Assembly: GCA_012934845.2 (NCBI GenBank)
Contig: WNNJ02002849.1
Coordinates: 42,826 to 106,825, forward strand
Reading direction: 5' to 3'
Length of the DNA: 64,000 nt
DNA from: Pomphorhynchus laevis
Taxonomy: Eukaryota > Acanthocephala > Palaeacanthocephala > Echinorhynchida > Pomphorhynchidae
Numbering within the stretch: the first letter of the stretch is position 1; the number at the start of each line of letters is the position of its first letter. The notes below the pieces were generated by a model. That model saw only the letters and a program-made list of their open reading frames with translations, was not told the DNA's origin and searched no databases. Shown here in pieces: positions 36,346 to 47,984 of the stretch. Both the position numbers and the translations under genes were made by a program.

Positions 36346-39300
36346 AAAAAGTTCGATAACTAATAAACATACAAGACCTAAATAGCAAAAATAGCAACTT
36401 ACAAATACAATACATACAAGGATACAATACATCACATACAAGCTTAAGCACAATCACAATAAACCATACAAGAGTCATCCCAAGATAAAAGAATAAAAGG
36501 GCTCCGGCCGTCGAACAGTTATGCCACGAGGCATCCCCTCTTCGATACAAAAGTGTTGTTCGTGCAATGGCGTGGTTACCAAATGCTTAAGGTGTCGGTG
36601 CGCGAGATCGAATAAACCATGTCTTAATCGCTCAGCTCCAAACTGCCTGCGCAAAACTCAACGTGATCAGGAATTCAGCAATCACGGTAACAACGAGTTT
36701 CAAATTGTACAGGAGCTTCAACCCTCGAACGTACGAGAATCACACGATTCAATATCCATGACAGAGAGACATTTGGAAAAATGCTTACTTGACATTGTGT
36801 ACGACGAAATAATCCAATGGTGTCCAAATCTTTTTAAATTACCGATGTGTAGTGCAAGCAAGGAATTTCTTGGTCTAATTACAACGTGATTCGATGACTA
36901 ATAAAGCAAGAATAGATAAAATGATCCTTTGAAAAGGGCCACCGTGCTATGCCAAATTATTTTGCAGAGAATTCCGACACGGAAATTTAACCTAACTAGG
37001 AAAACACTGGAACGGAGAATACTACTTTAGAGAGTGCAAAAACTTAATGAGTTACTGGCAGAAGCTCGATTTCTTCAAAAGTGTCGGGTAAGTGAACTAG
37101 AAAAGATGGGAACACGCCCACATCAAATACAAAAAAGGCTGTCAATCTTATTAAATCTGGAAAAATCAGCAAAGCATCGCGATTATTAAAACAACGGTCT
37201 GGTGGTGGAATATTGTCATTGGGAACTGAACTTGACGGTATTACCGTGCTTAAAAAGCTAAGGGAACTTCATCCTACTAACGCGTCAACGTCTGACAGCC
37301 TGATGCTTAGAGATAGGTTGGATGGATGCGTGGAACATCATGCCTCACGATTATATGATTTGACGCCAGAGGAAGTTATAACAGCAGCAAAGCGAACACG
37401 TGGATCTGCTGGTCCGTCTGGAGTAAACTCTGATGGTTGGAGACATTTTCTTACATCATTTGGTAATAGTTCTTACCTTCTAGCCGACAAGATATGTGAA
37501 TTCGCGATTAAGATATCGACTGAATCTATTGAGCCATCCCTTCTGCAGGCATATACAGTAAGCCGTTTGATACCATTAAACAAGATGCCTGGTGTCATAC
37601 CAATTAGAATTGTTGAGGTAGTGAGGAGAATAGTTGGTCGTGCTTTGCTTTCACGCATCAAAAATGATCTGGCAGCAGTATGTGGGAGTTTTCAACTATG
37701 CGCTGGACAACGATGTGGTACCGAAATCGCTGTCCATTCAGTCCGAACAGCGTTTGAAAAATCGGCCGACAATTGTGTGCTATTGTTAGATGCAAGAAAC
37801 GCATTTAATTGTGTTAACAGAGAAATGGCTCTAACAAACATGAAATATATATGTCCAGCTTTATCGACGATATTAAATAACACGTATGGGCAACCATCAA
37901 TTTTTACTGTCGATAATATAACGCTATTGTCGGCTGAAGGATTCACACAAGGGGATCCGCTGGCAATGAAAGCTTACGCTGCTTCATCAATGCTCCTAAT
38001 TGACAGATTGAGTAAGATTGCACCTGGAGCTATCCACTGTTGGTACGCAGACGATGGAGCATGTGTCGGAAAAATCGATGACCTCTTAAAAGTGTGGGAA
38101 TGTGTCAAGCTTTTGGGCCCGAATTATGGATACTTTGTAAATCCTACAAAATGCATGCTTCTCACACACGACGTAGAGCCGGGGACTAATCTAAAGCGAT
38201 TTGCAGACGATGCCGTACCTATACATAAAGATGGTGCCAAATACCTAGGAAGCTTTATAGGTATCGGCGAATACCTGAAGTCACGAGTTAAAGAAACGGT
38301 TGACGATTGGAATATGTCACTTGATCAGCTTCATGAGATTGCATCAATCAACGCATTCTCGGCTTATATTCTATTGACAAAGGCATATCAACACCAACAG
38401 ACTTATTAATTCAGAGCTTGCAAAACCACAAACAGTTGGTTTGAAAGCAATCGTTCGCGGCTGTTCGAGCACTTATTACCTCATATGTTAGGTAGCGGAC
38501 CGATTGGAGAGGAAGATAGAATACTAATTACACTCTCATTCAAATTTTGTGGACTCGGAATTTATAACCCAACCGAAAGAGGAAATGTGGATTACGTGAA
38601 CTCGTTAAAGATGTTTGAGCTTAATAGGAATAGCTGTCAAAATTCTGTTCTTCTGGATAATCGACGAGATTTGCTGAGCCACATCCGACATTCCAATTTT
38701 AGCAGATGGGCTCATATTTCATCAGGTCTCATCCAATCCTCGGAGAGGGATCTTGCTTCGATTCTTAAAAACGCCAATACAACTGGAGCGTCGTCATGGC
38801 TGAATCCAGCGTATGACCTAGCGGGTACATTTCTAACTTCGAGGGAGTTTCAAGACGCTGTTGCAGTACGATATGGCTGGCAACCAAACTCAATGGCAAA
38901 TAAGTGCCCTTGCGGTGCCGGATTTGATATTACGCATGCCCTGTCATGCCCGACTGGATGATTTAATTTTGTCCGTCACAATATTGTAATCGATGAAATA
39001 TCTAAATGTTTAAGCACGTTTTGTAAGTGCGTAATAAAAGAACCCAACTTAATCCTGTACCTCAATCTATTGAATTCGATAACAATACAACATCGCGAGA
39101 TAGAGATGCAAGGGCAGATATTTCTTGCAACGGCCTATTTGGAATTGCTACGAACCGGTCCTTCTTGCATATATGCGTTATCAACTCTTTGGCTCCGTCG
39201 TACTCCCTATCAAGAATATCAGACCCCTTCAAATACCACGAAAATCGCAAAAATGCAAAATATAATGAACGAATAGTGAAAGTCGAGCATGCATCCTTTC

Positions 39301-39600
39301 ATCCGATTATATTATCGACCACAGGAGGGATGGGTCCGACAACGAACGCTGTACTGAAACAAATATCAAGTCATATATCCACGCGCACTTATTCTTCGTA
39401 CAATGATTGTGTACGAACCTTACGATCAAGGATCTCAACCCTTATTGCAAAGGCTGTTTTAATGTCAATAAGGATGAAACCTTACGCATGTCAGAAAGCA
39501 GACATGTCAGAAAGCAACAACCAATGATCACACAAAATCACAAATAACGTTTTAAGTTTAATAGTGATAACAATATAAGAGCCCATTTGCGGGTAACCGG
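36346..39600 (+). mobile_element. Non-LTR-like retrotransposon with R2-type C-terminal nuclease, copy 1
   Basis: From the start AAAAAGTTCGA-like end to a GCCCATTTGCGGGT motif near the 3' end. At 36521 a Cys-rich N-terminus (CCSCNG, CLRCRC) begins. The main frame 37213-38409 is the reverse transcriptase: SAGPSGVNSDGWR, LLLDARNAFN with the first catalytic Asp, EGFTQGDPLAM, then CWYADDGA. Two further frames (38485-38961, 39027-39527) carry CPCGAGFDITHALSC, the CCHC motif, and a PD-(D/E)XK-like nuclease region. Frame breaks separate these parts, at least three in all. The CCHC plus nuclease layout resembles R2-class elements; exact clade not assigned. Confidence 0.8.
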
Positions 39601-39700
39601 TAAATTGTAATTGTATGTTATCAATATATAATACATTGTATTATATTGTATATATATTGTATAAAATATATGTATATAATATAATGTATTATATATATGT

Positions 39701-39938
39701 GTTTTCCTCATAAAGAGGCATAAACACCAGGTGCCTATAGATGATTATAGAAGTCACGGTACTGATGAGCTCCGTTAGAGCGAAACGCGTATACCGTTGT
39801 GAAGTTTGTCGTCACACATAGGATGACTGGGCATACGTTGCGACTTTGAATAATGCAAGAATAATTCGGTTATATTTCTTAGACTGATGAGGATATATAG
39901 AATGCTGCCTGGTGTTTATGCCTCTTCATGAGGAAAAC
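39701..39938. mobile_element. 238-bp inverted-repeat element carrying a hammerhead
   Basis: GTTTTCCTCATAAAGAGGC...CACCAGG at 39701-39731 is matched, with one difference, by the reverse complement of 39908-39938. The interior has a hammerhead ribozyme and no coding capacity. No clear target duplication. Confidence 0.8.
39752..39803 (+). ncRNA. Hammerhead ribozyme, type I, minimal stem III
   Basis: Stem I ACGGTA (39756-39761) pairs with TACCGT (39792-39797). The core CTGATGA is at 39762-39768; stem II GCTC/GAGC (39769-39772, 39778-39781) has loop CGTTA; GAAA is at 39782-39785. Stem III is the tiny ACGCGT (39785-39790), followed by the predicted cleavage base A39791 in GTA. All core bases are present. 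The stem III bases are self-complementary, so cleavage may need two copies together, as proposed for small hammerheads in newt, schistosome and Penelope elements. Confidence 0.8.
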
Positions 39939-40006
39939 ATAGTGATATATTTATAAGTACACCAGTGAGTGTCCCAGGGCAGGTGTAACAACAAAGTATA
40001 TATATA

Positions 40007-40666
40007 CTAAATGGTGTGGCTTGATAGACTGGACTTCGATTCACGACTTTCAGTCACCATGCCACTTCTAGACGACCACTTCAGCATCGAAATGATGAGT
40101 ACCCGGCAACACTCATCAGTAGAATGAGGTACACACTGGTCGTTTCGGTTGCCTGTGTGGCATTGTGAATAAAGGCGTTTCCGAGACTTTGCTTAATTGT
40201 CTGAGGCTTACGCTCTTAACCAGATCGTATTTCGTAAGAAATCCTGGACCGTTGTTTACTCAGCACATCCGTGCACTACTATTATACCTGCCGTATCCAT
40301 TTAGGATCCAACGAGTGCAGCGACAATTCAGCAACAACCTCTGCCTAGTGTTTAAGGATGGTCCGCACAGCAATTCGATCTGGTTAAGAGCGTAAGCCTC
40401 AGACAATTAAGCAAAGTGTCGGAAACGTCTTTATTCACAATGTCACACAGGCAACCGAAACGACCAGTGTGTACCTCATTCTACTGATGAGTGTTGCCGG
40501 GTACTCATCATTTCGATGCTGAAGTGGTCGTCTAGAAGTGACATGGTGACTGAAAGTCGTGAATCGAAGTCCAGTCTATCAAGCAACACCATTTAGTATA
40601 AATGCCGTATTTCATAAGAAATCCTGGACCGTTGTTTACTCAGCACACCCGTGCACTACTATTATA
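40007..40666. repeat. 363-bp repeat family: inverted pair with ~220-bp arms
   Basis: The segment 40007-40228 (beginning CTAAATGGTGTGGCTTGAT) is the reverse complement of 40378-40599 with few differences; the ~150-bp spacer and right flank belong to the same unit (see 60713-62325). Plus-strand 40450-40498 has GGCAAC-C-GAAAC...CTGATGA-GTGTTGCC. It lies inside the split Penelope element. Confidence 0.85.
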
Positions 40667-40668
40667 TA

Positions 40669-40830
40669 TCTTTCCGTAATAATATTAATTAATTTTTCAT
40701 TTATTAATTAATTTTTTAATTTATATTAATTTTTTAATATTAATTAATTAATATTAATTAATTAATTTTTATTAATATTAATTAATATTAATTTATATAT
40801 ATATATATTTCCGTAATAATATTAATTATT
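40669..40830. repeat. AT-rich (TAAT)n tract between two copies of a 20-bp sequence
   Basis: TTTCCGTAATAATATTAATT occurs at about 40673 and again at about 40808, with TAAT-type simple sequence between. The second copy belongs to the Penelope element. Confidence 0.6.
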
Positions 40831-41239
40831 TTTCTAATGCATCTTTAATATCTGCTAATCTAGATTTGCATAAAGCGTACTAAAATCGTAAGTATTTATA
40901 TTCTGAAAATTTATTCCATTTGTCTGTTCTAAAATTTCTTTTGTGGAATTAATACTGAAATAGTTTTTTATACCAGTTATAAATTTCTATTACCCTACAA
41001 TATTTTTTGAAGTGTGATTTAATTACTTTAAGTATTTTATTCATATAAACAGAAATTGGTTTTAATGTACATTCAAAAGCACGACATACAAACATAGGTT
41101 TTATTGGATTTTATGTAATTTTGGATTCCAATATAATATAGGTATAGTTTTATTATCTGATTCAATCTTTATACCCTTTTTATTCAATATTGAACAGTGA
41201 CTTGTGATAATTGTTTCTAAACTCTAATCACTACATCCA

Positions 41240-41500
41240 TATTTTGCGTTTACATTTGATCCGACATTTGGATGAAGGGGGAAAGTGGCAAAATGGGGTA
41301 AAGGGGGAAGGAATGAAATCTTTCATAACGCTTAATACATTGAGGTGTGTAACACCTCCGGACATGACCATCAGAAGAATTCTTGCATTTTTCCAATTTT
41401 GATTCAACCTTGCATCCATCGCAAATATAACTTCTTTTGAAAATATTCTTATCGAATGTCCATTGTAATCTCTCTTCTTCGCTCATTTTTATAATTGCTT
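41240..41500 (-). mobile_element. Possible Merlin/ISXO2-like DNA transposase N-terminus
   Basis: A 78-residue open frame: EERLQWTFDKNIF, then CDGCKVESKL...SSDGHVRRCYTPQC, a four-Cys zinc ribbon with the DGxxxRC pattern found before the catalytic domain of Merlin/IS1016-like transposases. No DDE domain follows. Assigned on the ribbon pattern only. Confidence 0.4.
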
Positions 41501-41582
41501 CCTCTAGATCTTCAATGTTAATTTAATTTTGCATGGATATATAACTTTTTTCTTTATATACCTATATTTTTAATAATTTAAA

Positions 41583-41630
41583 ATCAAGGAAAACATAATG
41601 CCATATGGCATTATTTTTTTCTTGATCCAA
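41583..41630. repeat. Hairpin with 20-bp palindromic top
   Basis: ATAATGCCATATGGCATTAT is a perfect palindrome, extended by partly matching ATCAAGGAAAA / TTTTTCTTGAT flanks. Confidence 0.7.
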
Positions 41631-42015
41631 GATTTTTTAAATGAAGACAAAGTTATTACTAGCTTTATCAATAGTTGTTATTATATAGTTATTCTTTAAT
41701 TTAGTAAGTTCTGTATACATATCTTTATTAATTTGATCTTTCCTTTTATGATTGTTTGTTATTTTCATTTTCTCTCTAATTTTATCTAATATAGAAGTTT
41801 TCCGAATGTTTATTCTAGATGTATTTAACCTTCACTGTTAATCAGCTCACTAAAGTAAGCATGCAAATCATTATATAACCAATTGTAAATTTTATTTTTA
41901 TTGTTATTATTATTTAATATATATTGTATAATAATTTAAATCATTATATAATATTTAATCATTATATAACCAATTGTAAATTTTATTTTTATTGTTATTA
42001 TTATTTAATCTATAT

Positions 42016-42836
42016 TGCCAACCGTCTTGCGCATATTTGTCGGGACGGCGCTTCTTCCTGGCTAAGTGCGTTACCGTTATCAATCGATAATTTCCGATTG
42101 TCTCCTCGTGAGTTTAAGGATGCTATTTGTAGCCGATATGGATGGACTCCAGTAGATTTACTCAAGAACTTGTGCAAGTGCGGTTCAAGTTTAGATATGC
42201 CACACGCTATGAGCTGCAAGAAAGGCGGGCTTCCTACAATCAGGCACGATTCGATTCGTAATTTAATGGCAAGCATCATTTCGGAAGTATTTCCTTGTGT
42301 GGAAATTGAACCAACATTATCTCCAGTACCGACCGGTTTTTCGATGGAATCAACTACAACGACTCTAGATTCGAATGCACGATTGGACATTTTATGTATG
42401 GGGTTGGGAGGATCAAGATTTGAGCGGACATTTTTTGATGTCACTATCTTCTCTACAGTTGCTCAATCTTATGCCAACCGCAGCCTATCTTCTTCGTTTC
42501 AATATAACGAATTAAGGAAGGTATCCAAATACGAAGAACGTGTACGCAGAATCGAACGTGGATCATTCATTCCGTTAGTATTTTCGACAGTGAGAGGTTT
42601 TGGCGGTGATGCTGGAAGACTTATCAAGACGATTGCTACGGCGATGTCACAGAGAAACACTTCAACTTACTTAGCAATGTTTCGAAGATAAAGAGGAGGT
42701 TTTCTTTTGAACTTGCGCGTGCATCATCTGCTTGCATGCGCGCGGCACGGTCGACCCGTGGAAGGGCGACTTTTTCAACTTAAGAAAAAAACTAACTAAC
42801 TTAAAAAATAAAAATATAAATTAATTAATTTTTATA
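42016..42836 (+). mobile_element. R2-type-nuclease retrotransposon, 5'-truncated copy 3
   Basis: An intact-looking C-terminal frame starting in mid-protein (HICRDGASSWLSALPL) and ending at the TAA at 42691. It carries RYGWTP, the zinc motif CKCGSSLDMPHAMSC (CX1CX7HX3C), then IEP, ARLDIL and TFFDV, a PD-(D/E)XK-like nuclease. A GC-rich 3' UTR and A-rich tail follow. It is flanked by TTTAATCTATAT at 42004-42015 and 42837-42848, i.e. a target-site duplication. 5' truncation is the usual result of incomplete target-primed reverse transcription. Confidence 0.8.
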
Positions 42837-42848
42837 TTTAATCTATAT

Positions 42849-45723
42849 AATAAAAAGTTCGAGAGGTAAAATAACATGCAATTTCAGTTCATTCAGTTAA
42901 TTACACTATATGCCACGTGAAAAGTCAAGCTCCATTACCAAATGTTGTGGCTGCAATGGTGACAACGCGACATGTAAAGGACGTCGCTGCCAAAAAAAAC
43001 ACAAAATGCCTTAACTGCTCTGCTCCAAATTGTACGAACAGACATGCCCTGACAGTGCAAAAGAGATATTCGAACGAATTCCGAATCGACTAGCTTTGTG
43101 GCAGCAAAAATACTATGAAGCTCTATACATGGAAGCTGAATATCTCTAGCTTAGCATCCGTCTCAACTGCAGAAAAAATTCAGATGACTGGATCAAAACG
43201 TATTGCAACCTTATGACACAAGGGGAAATTTTAGCATGCTCAGCCGTTCTTGACGATGTGACAAAACCAGCAGTGTTTGCAACAGACGACGTCATGCAAG
43301 TAAAACAGTACACAGGTAAAACAGATACTTCAAAACTTTCACCCGTCAGCCTGTTGCACTCCAAACGACATCCTCTTGTCTGCAAAGCTCCAAAACGCTA
43401 ATGACCATAACCCTTGTAGAATCTACGTATTAGATGAAAACTCAATCATCAGAGCATGTGAGTTCACAAAAGGAGGCGCTGGTCCCTTAGGTCTTGACGC
43501 GATCGCATGGAGACGAATGCTCACAAAATTCGGCGTTTAATCTCGAAACTTAGCACTGTCGCTGGTTGACTTTGCGATTCGCCTGGCAACTGAGCAGCTA
43601 TCCTCGCAATTTCTTGAGGCCTTCAATGCATGCTGCCTAATAGCTCTAAAGAAGAAAGATGGAAGCATAAGACAAATCGGTGTATGTGACATTACGAGAA
43701 GAATCATAAGCAAAGCCATTTTACAACATGTACGCATTGACATCGAAGATGTCTGCGGGCAGCACCAACTCGCTGTAGGCAAAAAATCGGAATTGAGTAT
43801 GCAATGCACAACTTGCGCAGTGCATTTTACGAGAAAAAACGATCGCTTCCTCTTAGCTATCGACGCATCTAACGCGTTTAACTCAATAAACAGAGCGCTG
43901 TTATCCATAACATAAAATTCACCTGCCGTTCAATGCATTAAGTCATGCAAATCTACATTCAATCTCTCACTTGGCGGTTGCGGTATCTTATCAGAAGAGG
44001 GCTTCACCCAAGGCGATCCATTCGCAATGGCCGGCTTTTCACTTGCATATCTACCCTTAATCGAGTCAATCCAACAATCCGTACCTACCGTCATACAAAA
44101 ATGGTACGCTGATGATGTCAACTTCGTCGACACCCCCGAGCAACTAAGAGCAATTTGGAAAATTTTAATACGAGACGGCTCAAAATATGGTTATAATGTG
44201 AATTTAACAAAATCACAGTTCCTTTCGCATACCTCAATAGGCTCAATTGAACCACCATCATTGGACATACCCACAAGTACCAAGTCGATAATTGTCCTCG
44301 GATCATTTATCGGGGAATCTGAATTCGAAAGAACCGTAATACAAACACACACTCATAAGTGGAAATCGCTCATGTACCGCCTAACAGCCGTCGCGAAGAT
44401 TTACCCCCAGGTCGATTACTGTGGTTTGACAAAAGCAGCACAATCAAAATAAACGCATTTGCTGCGAACGAGCTTATGTGACCCTTCTTGGTTAACCGAC
44501 CTGACAGCAACAATAATAGACGGTCTACTGGTCGAATTAGCAGGAAGATCCCTAACTGATAATTGGTATGAAGCACTCACCTCACCTCTAAAACTAGTAG
44601 GACTTGGTATCTTTGATCCTGCTTTTATTGCTTTTCTGGAAAACGACTCTTCAGTTCGAATTTGCTCTACATTTGATAGAAACTTCATCTGAGAAGACTT
44701 ACGTAAACTACAAAAAACAACAAAATTGGAAGTAGGTGTGGAACGTATCGTTGCTTTCAAGACGCGTTTATCTGTTACACCTGTATCAATGAAAGAGAAT
44801 ACAAAAAATAGCTTAGAACATGCGTCAAGATATGGTGCTAGATCATAGTTAAGTGCCCTTCCTCTCAAACACGAAAAATTCACTCTGCGTGCAGAATTCA
44901 TAGAGGCAATCTCAACACGCTACGGCGTTTTGTCAGACAACTTTCGAGGTACCTACTGTTCATGCGGTCACGATTTTGACGTTGGACACTCATTCCTGCA
45001 AAAAATGAGGCATTCCCACAATCATATCACAACGCGATTCGAGATTTAATTGCCGTTGAACTGACAACAGTCTGTCATTTCGTTGAAATCGAGCCACAAC
45101 TATCACCCGTACCCGACAATCTAACATTCGTAAATTTGATTACATCATGTGATTATGCGACGAGATCGGACGTTGTTAGATCAGGCTTGAATTGAACACG
45201 ATTCGAGCGGACATTTCTAGATGTCAGCATCTTTTCACCTCTAGCTCAATCGTATATGTCTCGTTCGTCCGCGTCCGCCTTTGAATACAACAAACACCGA
45301 AAATCATCGAAATATTGCGAAATAATTGACAAAGTTGAACACGGAAAATTCGTAGCTGTAATCTTGTCAACAACCGGTGGTTAAGGCGATCCTGCAAAAT
45401 CTCTACTGAAGCGCATCGCATCCACACAAGCTGTACATCGAACAGACGAGTATTCTGGGTTATTGGCGAACCTCAAACGACGTTTATCGTTCGAAGTGGC
45501 ACGTTTTGCATCAGCGTGTTTTAGAGCACCAAGAAGTTCAATCGGATCACCAACTATCCACGTGACTCGTTCAATCCCCTCATCCACAAACGTCGAGTAT
45601 ATACACAATCCAGATCCTCATTTAATTGAGAAGAGCAAACTTTTATGATCAACATTTTTTTAAGGCCATTTGCGGGTTCACTCTTTTGTAATTTTTTCGA
45701 TAAGAACATTATTATAAAAAAAA
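42849..45723 (+). mobile_element. R2-type-nuclease retrotransposon, near full-length copy 2, decayed
   Basis: Starts with AAAAAGTTCGAGAGG, like copy 1. The N-terminal Cys-rich region is near 42940-43050 (CCGCNG). RT blocks: GAGPLGLDAIAWRR, FLLAIDASNAFNSINRALL (first Asp), EEGFTQGDPFAMAGF and KWYADDVNF (YADD, 44101-44127). The C-terminal zinc/nuclease region follows at about 44870-45400 (RYGVLSDN, CSCGHDFDVGHS). A GGCCATTTGCGGGT motif precedes an A-rich end. Flanked by TTAATCTATAT at 42838-42848 and 45724-45734. Several stops and frame changes; not functional. Confidence 0.8.
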
Positions 45724-45736
45724 TTAATCTATATTT

Positions 45737-46733
45737 TTACCCTTTTGTTAGCATTTTCCTTAATTCATTGTTTTCAATTAATTCAAGATTCTGAGTGCAT
45801 ATATGTTCCTTTAATTCATCAAAATTAAGACTTTTACAATTGCATTCAGTTTTTATAATGTTTCTAATATTATCGTTACATATTGATTTCAATTCTTTAT
45901 TATAATTACAAATTTTTCGTCCTAATGGTGGTAGGAGTTTATACCTTATTTTAGGAATATATTTACTTAAATCTGACCCTATTATTTCTTTACTTTTAGA
46001 ATTATTTAAAAGTCCGGCTATATTTATGTTATCTATACATTTATTAATGAAGTTTATGGTTAATGTATATTTTCTATTGTTATTATTTACATTTATTGTA
46101 TAATTATAGTATTTTGTATTACAATAACTGTCTATTATACAACTTAGCCTATCATAGTCGTTAATTAATTTTTGATTTATTGAACATATGATATCTTTAG
46201 AAAAACTTCTTATATTTACATAAAGATCTTTTAGCTTATTATCACTTAAAAGTTGTTTTAACATTTCTAATTGTTCATTTATATACATATCTTTTTTAAT
46301 ATTTTTAACTCTATTTTTCCTATTCCTTTTATCACCATGACTTCTTGGTTTGCGTTTAACCGGATTATTATAATATAGTTGTTTATTATGTATTATACTA
46401 CTTCTGCCAATTCCTTGTACCACGTCATTCAATCCTAATGGGTGCATGGCATTAAGCGTTTTAATCCAAAAAATCTTCTTTTTCTAATAGTCTTTGATTT
46501 AATATTAATATGTTTTCTTCGATAATATGTTCTAAAATAAATAATTTACAGTTTTTAATATCATACCCTATTAATCTCATTTGTTTATGAAATATAGTTT
46601 GACTATTATGCTGTATATTATATATGTGTTGCCTAAACTTAGTTTTTAACATTTGATATGTTTTTCCTATATATTGCAATCCACATGTACATTGTATTAG
46701 ATACACTACACCCGCTTTTCGGTGTCGCCACAT
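45737..46733 (-). mobile_element. Penelope-like element, N-terminal GIY-YIG nuclease and linker
   Basis: Two adjoining frames. The first (46733-46461) is a GIY-YIG domain: GVVYLIQCTCGLQYIGKT with the CxC before YIG, then RQHIYNI. The second (46447-45737) begins MHPLGLNDV, has a long Lys/Asn-rich linker, then CNCKSLNFDELKEHI and NNELRKMLTKG, sequences that precede the reverse transcriptase in Naiad-like elements. The nuclease first, reverse transcriptase later order is the diagnostic permutation. Confidence 0.75.
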
Positions 46734-46739
46734 AGTTTA

Positions 46740-46990
46740 GTTGACTCAGACTAAACTTACAACGGGCCATTCAGCAGCATCTGACAGGGGGCTGCCCTGC
46801 TTAAGGCGGTTGCAGGCTGGAACAAAATCTAAAGAGATCTACCATCACTCCACGCGCTACGCGACCTGGCTATTAGCAATTACCTGGTCTCTTTAACGTG
46901 ATCACGTGAAGCAATTTACATTTTAAAGTGTAAACACCTTGGGTAGCGCCAAACCGATAATACCCAAAACCTCTCTCAATTTATGAGAAT
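46740..46990 (-). other. GC-richer leader upstream of the Naiad-like element
   Basis: About 250 bp distinctly less AT-rich than its surroundings directly 5' of the GIY-YIG frame, including GTTTAGTCTGAGTCAACTAA-type inverted bases. Probably the element's 5' end; no open frame or RNA family recognised. Confidence 0.4.
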
Positions 46991-47019
46991 AATATATGGA
47001 ATGCAATTGAACAGTTAAA

Positions 47020-47115
47020 TATATTGAAGGGTAATTGAGATCAATACTGATACAAAGTACTATTTTAGTATCAATTCCATTGAATAATTTTTAAAATGGA
47101 CAAAAGGATTAACTA
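47020..47115 (+). repeat. Dispersed segment also found in G3BP-like intron 3
   Basis: GGTAATTGAGATCAATACTG and the next ~75 bp are a diverged copy of the block at 11945-12055 and 14345-14450. Confidence 0.6.
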
Positions 47116-47619
47116 TTAATAATATCAATACATTTAGTGATCTTAATGATATGTACGAATTTGTAAAATTGATGGTCTTATATTGATGATATTTGCATAT
47201 TAATTCTAAAAGATTTGAAATGTCTTTATTTTAGATATCGATCAGTTAGCAAATTCTTGCTTGATAGTTTGCTAGATACTTCTAGCTAATTTGAAATGTA
47301 GATTTTAAAAAGGGTCCAAATAACTTGCCTTACAATAAGTTTTAATCAATAAGTGAATAAATACATCTTGATAGTCTTCTTTTAAAAATCGCAATTTTCG
47401 CAATAAAGAAATAATATTTCAGTCATGAGCATATACACCCTTATAATGTCACCAAAAAAATTTCCGTTTAAAACGACAAAAACGTATTTGCCATTTCAAA
47501 TTTTATACAATAAATTGGATCATTGAATTAAAGCTACATATTTTGTAATATAAATAAATTTAAAAATTGAAATATCTTTATCTTAAAAACAATAATTTTT
47601 AACCCCGTATTTTTATAAT

Positions 47620-47925
47620 AAAATATATAAATCAACAAAATATTATTAAAAATAAATTTAAACTCTTATACGGAAAACGTTTATGGATAATAAAAATATA
47701 CTTTGTATTAGAATAAAATATACTAAATAATCGAATTTCATCAGAGGAAATACGTCATTAGCATGTATTTGTCCCACTGCTATGTTTGGTCGTGGAGTAG
47801 AGGCCTAAACCTGATAACCTAACAGTTTCTTCAGTGACCTCTAATCTTTATTCGAATACATTGTATATTATTTATTAGTCAATTCATAAAAATTGACTTT
47901 TATTTTAAATAATAATATTTAATGA
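47620..47925 (+). mobile_element. Solo 3' tail of the Naiad-like Penelope family
   Basis: Same tail as 26560-26880: AAATATATAAATCAACAAAA, then ACTTTGTATTAGAATAAAAT, the GC-rich core with GAGGCCTAAACCTGATAAC and GTGACCTCTAATC. No coding part. Confidence 0.75.
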
Positions 47926-47984
47926 TATTGACTTCAAATCAGTTAAATAATTCAGCAGATACATAGTTTAAACTTGGTTACTAT

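Larger units (their letters stand above)
40810..41995 (-). mobile_element. Penelope-like reverse transcriptase, N-terminal and middle part
   Basis: Minus-strand blocks in order: KIYNWLYNDLHAYFSE, YIITTIDKASNNFVFI (the DKA.NNF signature), then ILYWNPKLHKIPIKP, CRAFECTLKPISVYMNK and FSTLYANL near the first catalytic motif. Between the DKA block and the PKLHK block lies a foreign Merlin-like stretch. Frames are broken. Confidence 0.7.
35338..46990 (-). mobile_element. Naiad-like Penelope element (N-terminal GIY-YIG), split by nested insertions
   Basis: Pieces in correct minus-strand order suggest one element: a leader (46740-46990), GIY-YIG and linker (46733-45737), N-terminal and middle RT (about 41990-40810), RT core (36345-35848) and a 3' tail (35845-35338). 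Insertions: two tandem retrotransposon copies at 42016-45723, a Merlin-like piece near 41240-41500, and a block from 36346 to about 40800. Penelope-like elements with N-terminal GIY-YIG (Naiad/Chlamys type) are a known group. That all pieces come from one copy is inference from order, orientation and the clean TTAATCTATAT junctions. It is broken and not expected to move. Confidence 0.7.

Noticed and set aside
39878-39930. Second hammerhead at the CTGATGAGGATATA sequence
   Set aside because: No GAAA in the right place and no stem II.
44416-44901. Minus-strand 161-residue frame
   Set aside because: Antisense of the retrotransposon C-terminal region.
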